Made by a program: the position numbers and the translations under genes
In this document: positions 1 through 11,800 of the stretch, piece by piece
Layout of the letters: each line of letters begins with the position of its first letter
How positions within the stretch are numbered: the first letter of the stretch is position 1
Assembly: GCA_964030475.1 (NCBI GenBank)
Contig: CAXIPT010000010.1
Span: 254,177-318,176 of the forward strand
Reading direction: 5' to 3'
DNA length: 64,000 nt
DNA from: Tethya wilhelma
Taxonomy: Eukaryota > Porifera > Demospongiae > Tethyida > Tethyidae
The notes under the pieces: model-generated
What the model was told of the DNA's origin: nothing
Databases searched by the model: none
The model's input: only the letters and a program-made list of their open reading frames with translations

Positions 1-3000
1 GTCCAGACGGAGTTCACTAGAACCATGAACAGGATCCTGTTTGATAAGACTGTCACAGCTCAGCCTGGAACATTTCCCTTTGTCACCCTCCCTGACCCCA
101 GGGTGGAGAGGGTGCCACAGACAGGTACCAGCAACAAGAATGTAGAATAATAATATCCACAGTTTTTAGATTAAATTTTGATAAAATTAATTGTCTTGTT
201 ACAACATACAAATTTTGTGATTTGTAGTGTAGCTACCATAATTATAACCTCACCAAAAAATATTTTGTCAACCTACAAGTAATGCATGCACTTTCTTTTC
301 TGTTACGCTTTATTTGTAATTTTTGAAGAAAATTCTCTCCTGCATAAGCAACTACTCAATTGCTTTGTGATAAAATTTTCACAGTGATATAATTATTATA
401 TGTTCATTCCTCCTCTCCCTCTAGGTAAGCACCCTGATGTCCCTCCGTTTCCCCTGGCTGAGGTGAGGGATCGTTTCAAGTTCCTCTCTCTGACCACCAG
501 TCGTGAGGCCCTCTCTGTGCTGGAGAATGTGAGGCTGGAGTGTGGCAAGGTGTGCGACATGAGTCTGTTCCACACCGGAGTCAGCAAGCACCTCAAACTG
601 GAGGAATTTGACCAGACACAGCAGCAAGCATCCATGCAGGTACACAGTGTGTGTGTGTCTTTCTCATTGGTGTAATATATATCATGTGTGTGCACGTGTC
701 AGTGACATTGTGTGATGGTGGAGGTGGTAAAGTCCATGTGGTTTGAGAATGCTGCAGTAAGTGAAATAATGAGATTCATGCAATACTTTCCTTATGGGAC
801 AAGATAGCTAACTTTTGTCTGGTAAGGCATATATAGAAAGCTGGAAAACCAATCAAAAGAAAGGAAGAACCGGCACTTTCCAATGTAGCTTTAAATTTTG
901 AAATTGGTTGGATAATAACAAACTTATTTGATTTTTTCTACTGACCTTCTTTAACCCAGATGGACTTTAGTACTGTATAATGTTAAAGAAAAATTGCATA
1001 TCATAGATGCTTAACTAGCCAAACAGTTGCCTGTGATTGTGTGCCTAGTTGTTTGTACATATTGTTGTTAAGGTTCAGAGTCACTAAAGATTACCATACC
1101 CTCTCCACTCTCTCTCCCTCAGGTCCAGACCTACCTGAAGGAGACCTGGGTGCCCACTCTCAAGTCATCCATCCGTTCCTGTCTGGAGCGTGTCAGCAAG
1201 GGATGGTTCAACATCTATGAGACTGACTTTGAAGTCTACCAAGGCTCCAAGCTCAAGAAACTGATAGAACTCATCAAATTTGCCATGCAGGTACTGTATG
1301 TTGTTGCCATCTAATGGACTTATCATATACCATAGATTGTGAAATTTTCATCGCTATAAATTTTCTCTTGTTTAATTTTCACGTGTTTAATTTTCGCCAC
1401 TTTGACCGATTCAGTAAAGATCACCATACGTTTTAAATGTTTGCATGTTTAACTTTCTCCACTGGCGCACGTACCGAAAATTTTTTAATGCTAAAAATTT
1501 CCCAATCTACGGTAGATGGAAATTATAGAAGAGTAATTATGTTTGAAGAAAAGCCATATTTAAACTTGGTGTTATTTCAACTTGAAGGATCAAGCAGCCC
1601 CTCCTAACGTATTGAAATCAAATTTTTTTGTGGGAAAATACTTCCATAGATTGATTTTGCAAAAACCACAAGCTTTGAAGATTTTTAACTATATTCTATG
1701 GACATGCTTCTCTAAGTGTGCTATTCCCATGTTGTTGTTCCCCTATAGGACTCCCTGCGCACCCTAGTGTTGGACTCCCTGAGGTCGTTTGTCCAGATGG
1801 TGTGTGATGCAGCCTCCTCCACCATGGCTGTGCCAGGAGACTTCCACTGGCAGGACCCTCTCACTGAGTCCTCTTTCAAGTGAGTCAATCAAGATAGTAC
1901 AGTATGTTATAGCATCAAGAAATTTATAGTAATACTTAGAGGGATTCATTTTAGTGACAGCATTTACATAGTCTGCATTTATTTACTGAATCCAGATCTG
2001 TTACACATACATGCATGTATACTTGTGTCTATGTGTAGGTTGTATGCTAAATCTCTGATTATTATATCAATCTTGTTATAATTATAGTGAATGTTATCCC
2101 AAGATCTTTTGTACTTCCGTACATGTATATTAAATCTATTCTATATCCCACTAGGCCTCTGAACGGTCCATTGTTTGCCCTGGACCTGGTCCTTGACAAG
2201 AGTGGCTGTCACTACTCCACTGACCTGGAGAGCTTCCAGCCCACCCTGGTGGCCATCTTTGACAGAGGCATCAACGCCACCCACAGTGTGCCTCAGATAG
2301 AGAAGGTAGGGACCACACTGTAGGGCTAGAAGGCTCACAGTACACAGCACTGTATTGCTTTCAATACTCACACTTTACGCTGTCAACTTTGACCATCTTT
2401 CTAGCACAAAATATTGGCAAGAATGAAATTTGGCAGATTATCAAAATTCCATGTTTAGTGGATTTTATTTTGGCAGTAGCGCACGCAGCAATACACATAT
2501 TCTGTGTGTACCTGCGCAAAAATGACTGTTTTGTGGATTTAATATTACCAGTCCTTGCTAAAACTGTCAATCCACCAATATTAAAATCCGCCAAATTTTT
2601 GTGCTATACTGTATATCATTCATGTTGCTATCCATTACTATTCAGTGTGTGTACGTAGTATTTTATGTCCATGTGCTATATGATCTCTGTAGTTCATTTT
2701 GGATAAGCTGTTCTGGCCAGAGCTGTATCTCCTTGAAGCTGTTGGTCTCCATGAGCCTCAGGTGGATAGGATGAGGGAGCAGGTGTGTCATGCCATGGCC
2801 CAGTCCATCATCCCCCTGATGGCCTACTCCCAGCAATATGTCTCCTACCTCGACCTCATGAACCTCGACATCAAGAGCTACATAGAGTGAGACAGACATA
2901 CGTACACAGCTTTTACTGTGTCATATATAGGGAAAGGTTTCACTGAGTAAAACTATGTGAATGACCTTGTTTGATATTTTGTGTTTAACAATTCTGGGTG

Positions 3001-5543
3001 AGTAATGTGATATCCATGTGTACATTATTGAGAAATTTGTTGGTAAAACATACACAGATCAATCTTGATTTCCAAACTGCATGAAATTTTACTCATCATA
3101 ACATTTTTTTATATTTTCTTTGCTGTATATTCTATATTTGATCGACTGATCTCTAAAGATTCCTAGTCCTGGATATCCTGTACAATGTTTTCATAGTTAT
3201 TAGGTTTATCACTGTATGCATGTATCTCATTATTACAGGGGCTTTGCTGGTGAGGAGGAAGAGCCAAAGACCACTGCTCAGATTCGTGCTGAGATTGACT
3301 CCCATCTGGCAGGCAAAGTGAGAGTGGAGTCCACCCTGCCCCAGTCTATTGTCATAGGACCATTCCATGTGAACACTGACTCTGTGAGATTAGCTCTAGC
3401 TAAGAAGCACAAGGACATTGCCAAGGCTCTTCTTGAGTATCTGGTTACTGCACTGCACAAGGAAACTGAAGAGGTAAGATATGAAATAATTTAGCTTCAC
3501 TCCTAGACCTTGTCTCTCACAAAATTATTCCTAAGGAAGGCTTAGGTAGAAGCTAAGTTTGTTTGTTGTCAATGTGTAAGTGTTGTATACATGCATGCAA
3601 ATCCAGTCTATTGTGTACTGTTTGCACTCTGAATACTTTGAGTATATATAGCATCTTAATTCCCCACTGAAGCCAACTGAATTAGTCATTGCCACAAATT
3701 TTAGCCATAACATAATATGAGAGCTAGTACACTGTGGCCTTGCATTATTGCTCCACTGCTGTTTTCCCCTCAGATCTGTGATGAGTTCCGTGAGATCTCC
3801 TACAAGCTGCGAGAGCGAGCCAACACCATTGAAGACCTCACTGAGCAGAGGGAGTACATCAAGACAGTCCCTGAGACCATGGCCTCCTACCAGTCCAGGA
3901 TAGACAGGGCCATGGGTGACTACGACACCATTGAGGAGTACTTCTATCCCCTCTCTGATGACGAGTTCAACAACCGGTAGGTGCATCTAGGTGTACGTAA
4001 CAAGCCATATGAACAATGTTGTATATATGTACACTGTATGTCAGTATACACTTTTTCCCCCTTTTGGTTAGTATTTTCTTCATTCTTTTGCCAAAGTTTG
4101 TTTTTTAACTGCATACCACTAATTTGGTAGCCTCGTTCCCAGGCTCCCCCCTCTCAGATAGTACGGAAAGGAAAGGGGGGAGCCTGGTCGCCAATCTCAC
4201 GTGACATACGTCATTGGCGATTACAACGTATGGTAGAGAGCGCGCTCTTTCCCGGGTTTTTGCCAACAGCTTTCAAAAGAATTTTACAGTCTGTGAGATC
4301 GAGATAGGAGGGTCAGGTAAGTGAAAAAAGAAAGTAGTTACTTTTTTATCCGTAGACTATGAATTCAGCTAATACAAGTAATATTAGAGAAATATACCTG
4401 GTCTTTGTTCTGCTGGCTGTATTTTCTGCTGCAAAAATCTTGAGTAAAAGTCATACAAAGCTATTACACGTGAGCGCTCGCAACGTCACCATGAATTTTT
4501 GCGTGGGCGCAATTTTTTACCTGTCTACCGACGTCTATCCTTTACGTCACTCACGTGAGATTGGTGACCAGGCCCTCTGCTGTGCTTTTTTGCAAAAAAA
4601 GCTAAAGGGAGGGGCCTGGGATCGAGGCTACTAATTTGGAAGATTTTCATAGTTAAAAGATTTGTAGTCTGTGGAGACTATATATAAAAAAAAATAACCA
4701 CTCATTATAAATACACACAATGTGCAACTTAACTATAGTTAGTGTATTTTCTTCACTGGTAAACTGCGTAGAAAACTTGCTAGCAGTTACTAACACCAAC
4801 ACCTTTGTAAAGAACGAAGACATGACTACTTATATGCAGTGTACACTTAATTCTTCTTCAATTTTAGTGTTTCTGCAGGACTCTTTCTTTGTTATTGTAG
4901 TATTATTGTTTCCATGACACTATACCTGTACTCACTTGTATTACGACTGGATTCAATCCCTACTACAGCTGGGACACCCTGTCGTGGCCTCGGAGGATCA
5001 TCGATCAGATTGAGATGAGTGAGAACCAGATGGATCAGGATGAACAGAAGTTCCACAAGAAGCTCATCGATGACCAAACAGCTCTGGAGGACAAGCTGGA
5101 CAGCCTGCAGGTCAGCAATGAGAGAGAGCTAGGTTGTTATGATCAATGCAACCTATTGTAGCTCCTCAATTTGTGATAACCACACAATGCATGAAGAAAT
5201 TAATCATAGGCCAATGGATAGACACTGCCTTGTTTTATCACTAACTGCTTGTCTCATCCTATTGATAATTTTTATCACTACTAGTTATCAAACAATGTCC
5301 AAAACAATTGCTAGCATAACTTGGTTGGGTGGTCTGTTCTTGGTATATCCTTGTACTCACTGTATGTCCTGATGTTCTTTGCTGTAGATGATCGTTGCTG
5401 GGTTTGCTGCTCGTCTTGACATGAGCAAGGCTGCTGAGACTGCCAACGAGGTGCGTAGGGTGATGAAGGACCTCAAGGACTGCCAGGCCCAGGGGGCTCT
5501 CTACAACCAGAGGGAGAGGCTGTTTGGCATGCCAGTCACCCAG
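1..5543 (+). CDS. Axonemal dynein heavy chain, tail region (exons 1-10 of those visible)
   Basis: N-terminal tail part of an axonemal (ciliary) dynein heavy chain, the motor subunit that drives doublet sliding. Exons: 1-124, 425-639, 1123-1290, 1749-1879, 2155-2305, 2693-2886, 3239-3473, 3774-3976, 4969-5110, 5388-5543. All have AG/GT borders, and the phases of successive exons join without a break. The first exon is cut by the window edge, so the true N-terminus is missing. The tail is poorly conserved; identity comes from the unbroken continuation into the linker and AAA modules. Tail text such as ERLFGMPVT and the style of the linker suggest a single-headed inner-arm chain (DNAH3/7/12-like), but I cannot fix the paralog. 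Introns 1, 3, 5, 8 and 10 carry repeats described separately. Intron 6 (2887-3238) and the remaining short introns show nothing recognisable. Confidence 0.9.
781..975. repeat. Dispersed repeat, copy 1
   Basis: Shares CTTATGGGACA, CTGGTAAGGCATA, GGTTGGATAATAA and TTTTTTCTACTG in order with 9422-9606; about 195 bp, in dynein intron 2. Confidence 0.7.
1328..1514. mobile_element. MITE, TACNGTA family, copy 1
   Basis: Imperfect terminal inverted repeats TACCATAGATTGTGAAATTT and AAATTTCCCAATCTACGGTA, in dynein intron 3. No coding capacity. Confidence 0.75.
2402..2606. mobile_element. MITE with TAGCACAAA ends
   Basis: Terminal inverted repeats TAGCACAAAATATTGGC and GCCAAATTTTTGTGCTA, 205 bp, in dynein intron 5. 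Confidence 0.65.
4128..4630. mobile_element. MULE-type MITE with 9-bp target duplication
   Basis: Inverted ends TAGCCTCGTTCCCAGGC and GCCTGGGATCGAGGCTA, 503 bp, flanked by a perfect 9-bp direct repeat CTAATTTGG (4119-4127 and 4631-4639). A 9-bp duplication suits Mutator-like elements. Related fragments occur at 16189, 32957 and 36558. In dynein intron 8. Confidence 0.9.
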
Positions 5544-5873
5544 GTGAGGGAGGTAGGAGGGGGAGGTTGGAGGGTGTAGGGCAAGTATGTTGAATGCACA
5601 ATAACTGTACTTGAGTCAGCTAGAGTTAAGCCTATATTGGTTAGCTATGGTTGTGATCAATGACCAACAACATCACTATCACTGTGCATGGACTATACCA
5701 CTGCAGCTATTCAATCATTTTAGCAACTTTATGTTTGTGTTCAGTTTTATCATTTATGACCACCATTATCATGTTGAATAAAATACTTTTTTGCCTTTAG
5801 AAAGTTGGGGGTCATTTTTGAGATATGTATAGTCTATTCAAGAGCAGTAAGAATTAGTGGTAGCGGTTGTAAC

Positions 5874-6083
5874 TACCGTATAGCTCCAAATTTTCGCGGT
5901 ACAATATTTTCGTGAATTTCGTGATTTGGCTGTGTATCACGAAAATTTTCTCCACGTAAATTTAGAAAACCGTATATCGGCAATATAATTTCAGAGATCG
6001 TGATTCACGAAAATTAGCTCAAAACGGCAAAGACAAACTTTTCACGAACTTTTTGAACCACGAAAATTTGGAGCTATACGGTT
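5874..6083. mobile_element. MITE, TACNGTA family, copy 2
   Basis: Nearly perfect inverted ends ACCGTATAGCTCCAAATTTT and AAAATTTGGAGCTATACGGT, 210 bp, ending 24 bp before dynein exon 11. Confidence 0.85.
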
Positions 6084-6107
6084 TTCTGTGATTCTCTCCC
6101 CTCTTAG

Positions 6108-8792
6108 TATGAGAAGATCGGTAGGCTGACTCGTGAGTTTGAGCCGTTCAAGAACCTCTGGATCACTGCTGCTGATTGGGTGAAATGGCAAGAGACGTGG
6201 ATGAATGACTCCCTCATTAACATTGACCCTGAGGTGCTCTCCACCAGTGTCAACAATGCCTTCAAGGTCATGCACAAGAGCGTCAAACACTTCAGGTTGG
6301 TGGATAAATCAACAGTGTTAGATTCTCTGTATAATGGAATGGGTGGGTTGATGAACGGGAATGTCACATCATTTGTATTCTAGCACAAGTGTGATATAAT
6401 AGTGTAGGATCCTGATTGCGTGTTCTCCTTAGAAATTCTATGGCATTGTGCTAATCTCAGGGTGGGTGGGAACTACATGTAATAATCCAACAGCCCAAGT
6501 TTACTAACTATAAAAGCAAGAATTCTTCTGGATCTGCAGATTACTCACATTAACTAAAGCATTACACATAGGACTCTCTTTGATAACAGTTAAAAGGGGA
6601 ATGCACACACACACACACAAGAGGCTACAAGCACAGATTTGTGTAGTGATTGTGAGGTCTAGGGTGGATTACATGTATGGATGTAATTCTACCCACGCAG
6701 GGACTTGCCTGGCTCACTGGCTGTGGCTCAGCAGGTGAAGCAGCAGATAGAGGACTTCAAGCCCTACATCCCTCTCATACAAGGCCTCAGGAACCCTGGA
6801 ATGAGAAACAGGTTAGTGTGTAAACTGATACTAGTTAGCCTATTCAGTACTACGCTGGGTAAATATTGTTCAGGTTTGAAGTAATTAAACAGATTTATCT
6901 CTTTTTTTAAAAAAAAACAAACTTGCCCAACATCGCGTGCTTAGTACCCGCTAAGCCATCACCGTTTAACTCTGATTGTCTTATCAATCATTACTAGTAT
7001 TGTGTCACTACTATGTATAAAACTCCCTGTTGAGATTTTGAATAATTTAAGCATTGAGAGGGTTATTCTTATTTTCACTGACCGATCCCCTACTTCAGCC
7101 ACAAGTAATGATTATTGTTAGAGTATAAAATTCAACATTTACAAGTACAGAAACTCAGTTCTACTTGTGACCAGTTTGAGACTACAGCTATAACAATAAT
7201 AGTGTATGTTGACAGTATTAAGACTATTGGGAAAATTGCAGTATTAAATACTTGGAAGCTATAGTGTTAATTGCCAAGCTATTAGATATCTGTTGTCATT
7301 AGTTAAAGCCTACCATGGCATGTAAATTTTCTGATTTGTGCAAGCCTGATGCCAAGGCCGGGTATGCTATGGATGAACTGCTAGATCTTAGAGAGGATGA
7401 TCTTAGAAATTATGCAACTGCTGTAAAGAAGTTAATTGAAATGATTAACGAACGTCTTAAGAAAATTAAGGATGAAAGAGGCAAAGAAGTGGATGAATTC
7501 TATATTGGAAAGACGTTCATTCAACAAAAGAAGAGACGAGGAAGAACAGGAAATAGTGGAACAAGGCGTTACATTGATTTTGACCCCCTCAAATCAAGTA
7601 CCTGGAAAATAAGTGGTGGTATTAACCAGCGCTTCAGGAAACACAAAGATGAAAGCTATGGGGAAGATGGTTTATTTGTACTTACAGCAATCACCAAGGA
7701 CTGTATTCCTAAGGGAGCAAGTGGTCATCAGGAGGTGTATGCTTTAGCCATCGAGAGCCAGCTCATTGCACACTACATGTTTGTAGCGCCCGATGAAAGA
7801 TTGGCTAATGATACAATTTATCCTGGAAAAAGTGACAAGAAAGGATCTATTGCGTATGTTATCTATGTGGCATTCTCAATGGAAGAAGATGATAGTAGTG
7901 ATGATGAGTCAAGTGATAGTGAGACTGCCAATCCTTAAGATAGTGATAACTCTATACAGTTCTTTGCTTGTAGCTAGTATTAATGGTTTATTGTAAGAGA
8001 TGCATGCTTTTTCAGATGATTATTATAAACTAAGTTATATCTTGCTTAATATTTTGTTGCGTTCAATATTAATTATTTAAAGTATTATTTAGTATAGCAT
8101 TTTTGTTGCTAATGGTGTTCCCCCTAATTTTTAGAATGGTTTATAAATTAGTGTGATTCGGTCTGTTTCATTTGTGTATGATATGTCATTTTGGTTAGGA
8201 AAATATGTTATTGATTTTCATTTTGTTTCCTATGTGTCTGGCTATAAATTAGTACAAAAAATATACCTAGATAATAAGATTGAAAAAAAAAAAAAAATTG
8301 GAGCAACAAGTATGACCACTGTATGTTTGTGGCTGTAGTAAGTATTTATTTCACTGCTATGGTGTGTTGCTGACCTACCAAAGCATCACAGGATGCATGA
8401 AGTGTATCCATTGAATTAGATGATTTCTTCCTCCAGACATTGGCAGCAGCTCTCTGATGAGCTGGGTATGATGGTCCAGCCTAAGCCCACCCTCACCTTC
8501 TCCAAGTGTCTTGAGATGGGTCTGGAGCAGCACATTGACACCATTGCTAAGGTGGCTGAAGTGGCAGCGAAGGAGTTCTCTATTGAACAGGTAGAGGATG
8601 GAAATGGCTCCTTATATTCGTTATTCCTACATGAGTAATGCTTATATGTTCTTCTGAAGATAAATAAGCCATTTCCTCTCAATTCACATAATTTGATATA
8701 TATTTATTGCCTGCATCAAAGCCATAACCTTTCTATTTGTGATCACCATACAATAACACAGCACTACATTGAGATACAAGTATGTTCATTGA

Positions 8793-8829
<37 letters not shown>

Positions 8830-11800
8830 CTTCAACTAGGCTCTTGATAAGATGGAGTCAGAGTGGGAGCCTGTGTTGATGGAGATCAGTGGTTACAAGG
8901 AGACTGGTACCTACATCATGAAGAGTGGCGATGACACCGGCCAGATGTTGGATGACCACATCGTGATGACCCAGGCCATGTCCTTCTCACCCTACAAGAA
9001 ACCTTTTGAAGGAAGGATCACCACCTGGGAGAATAAGCTGAGGACAACACAGGTATATTTAGGCAGTGGTTTTGTTTTGTGTGTTGTGCACTATATACTG
9101 GCTTCAGTCCCACAATGTTGTCAGGGTTCTGCCCACACTGGTCGGCAGTGGTCGGGACCAACCACCAAGGGACTTTTTTGCGATGTTTTTGTAACCATTA
9201 TTAATTTTAACCACCACTCTAGATTTCTGGGCAGAACACTGTGTTATCCCAATTGAATTGAACCATTATGGTTTACCAAGCTACCTTTCAAATGATCCAT
9301 GTGGCTTGGGAAGTTGTGATGGTTGGTGCCATTGAGTTATCATTGTGAGAACGAATGCCAATTTGCTCACAGTCACATTCACTATGTTGATATTGCATGC
9401 CAGTCAATGCTATCTTATGGCCAATACTTTTCTTATGGGACATACAGCTAACTTGGCTGGTAAGGCATAGCAAGCTGGGAGAGCAACCAAAACAACGGAG
9501 TGATTGAATGCATTCGAATGATGTTTGAGAAATTTTAAAATCGGTTGGATAATAAGAAAGTTATTCAATTTTTTCTACTGGCATTCTCAAACCAGATGAT
9601 TTTGCACCAAAGTCTGTTCATGTTCACCTCAGCTGGATGTAGACCTGCTTTGTTTTAACTGGTTGTAGATGCTACATTATCATGATTCTCTTTTCACTTT
9701 TACTTGCGTTATGTCAATTCTGTTGCTACTTGGCTTTTGTCTGCATAAAATATAAGAAAAGGATTTTCATTTGCATAAATATGCACCGAAGCTCAAACTG
9801 AGGTATTAGCTACCTTTAAGCTTTATAAGCCAAGTGTTTTCATTCTCAGTTGCATTTTTGCAATCGACACGATGGACTAACTTTCCACTTTGAAATGCAT
9901 TTATAAATCGTTGTGTTTCCTGTTGTATTTTGAGTGTTTTGAAATTCATGTAATGCAAAGCCGGAAGTGCATAGAAAGTAAGTGATTTCAAACAAAAATG
10001 CATCTGTGTAAATGTGGCCATTATGTAGAGCCACAGTCGATGCTAAATTACCAAAAATTATGTATTATTGTATAGTATGTAGCATGGAATGCCATTTGGT
10101 TGGATCACTGTTTGTAGGATGTGATGGAGGAGTGGGCCACCTGCCAGAGGTCGTGGCTCTACCTGGAGCCCATCTTCACCAGTGAGGACATCATGAGGCA
10201 GCTGCCAGTGGAGGGAAAGAGGTACCAGACCATGGACAGGATGTGGAGGAAGATCATGCAGGCTGCCAAGGGAGACCCCAAGGTAGAGTATTTGTGGACT
10301 CTCTGGAGTATTGTTTAAATGCACACATTGTAGCTCTTGCTTCAGTTGTTAATGGGAATGTGGGAATAACCTGTATTCTGAGCGTTTTAGTAACAAATCA
10401 TTAATGTAGTCAAATTGTATGCATATATAACAGTACATGTGTCTCTAATCAGGAAATATTATTTTGCCAAATAGCATAATATTATTGATTGAATGTCCTG
10501 GATTCAAAGTAGTTATCTTTCCTGTGAACGGCTTTTTACCACAGCTGTGGTTAAGAGTCAATTGTTCCAGTGGGTGAAATTTCCCAGTGCTCACTATGAC
10601 AGTCTATTGTTGTTTCTGATTGTTCCCACCCAAGGTGATCTCCTTCTGTGCTGACAACCGTCTCCTTGAAAACCTCCGCGAGTGCAACAAGCTCCTGGAG
10701 CAGGTCCAGAAGGGCCTCAGTGAGTACCTGGAGACCAAGAGGTCAGCCTTCCCTCGATTCTACTTCTTGTCAGATGATGAGTTGTTGGAGATCCTCTCTC
10801 AGACCAAAGACCCCACTGCCGTACAGCCCCACCTCAGGAAGTGCTTTGAGAACATTGCTAAAGTGTGTTGGTGTAGTGTGCATTCCTTTAGAGTGATTTG
10901 TGTGTTGGTGTGTGTGAGCTTGAAGGTAGATCTGTACATTGAGGCTTGTTTAGGAATGTACACAGCTAGCTATCAATGATCTTCCCACAAGTTGTTTACA
11001 AACTTGTTTAGGACATGTACCCTTCTGTGAATGTGTTCTGCTTTTATTTACTTATTACTTTGACAATCTTTGCCATCTATAAAGCTTGTCTGGTAAAGGT
11101 TGTTAATGTAACAAACCAGATATTGAGCAATATCAGTTGGCATACAGAGGGCCTGATTCTATAACCAAAGAAACCACACTCCAGGAATCGAACAAAAAAA
11201 CATTTTCAATTGGGGTTCATGTTAGCTTCATTCCCAGGACCTCAGTTTAGTAGCTTTTTTTCACATTCAAAGATTTTTTTCTTGTATTTTCTCCCTTTCC
11301 TTTTTTTTTTTCTGTATGTGTGTGTGTGTTGAGGGGGTGGTAGAAGCACACATTTATTCTCTACTGTACTGATTACAATATTGGCGTATTATGTGTGATG
11401 TATTTCTAGCTTCGATTTGAGGAGGACCTTGCCATCACTAAGATGTTCTCTGGTGAAGGTGAGGAGGTGCCATTCTGTGAGACCCTCTACCCCACTGGCA
11501 ACGTGGAGGACTGGCTGCTGGAGGTGGAGAGGGTCATGAGAGCCTCCCTCAAGAAGATCATAGAGGACTCTCTCATCAACTATAAAGAGGTACTGGTTCA
11601 TCTTATCATTGTCAGCCACTAGCGTTGTTACCAGACTCCTCCTTTGTGAATATTGTTAAAAGAACTTAAGTATACTGTAGATCAGGAAATTTTCGTGTTC
11701 AAAATATTTCGTAAATGGATATTTAATTTTCGTAAAATAACGGATCATTGCGTTCAAAAGTTCACGTTTAAAATTTTCGCAGACTTTGAATTTTCATAAA

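Noticed and set aside
3531..3986. 151-residue minus-strand open frame
   Set aside because: Antisense to dynein exon 8 and its intron.
4359..4634. 91-residue open frame on the + strand
   Set aside because: Lies inside the 4128-4630 MITE and crosses its inverted end; no domain features.
7793..8338. Two further open frames after the GIY-YIG-like gene
   Set aside because: One overlaps the gene in another frame, the other lies in AT-rich intron DNA; neither shows protein-like composition.
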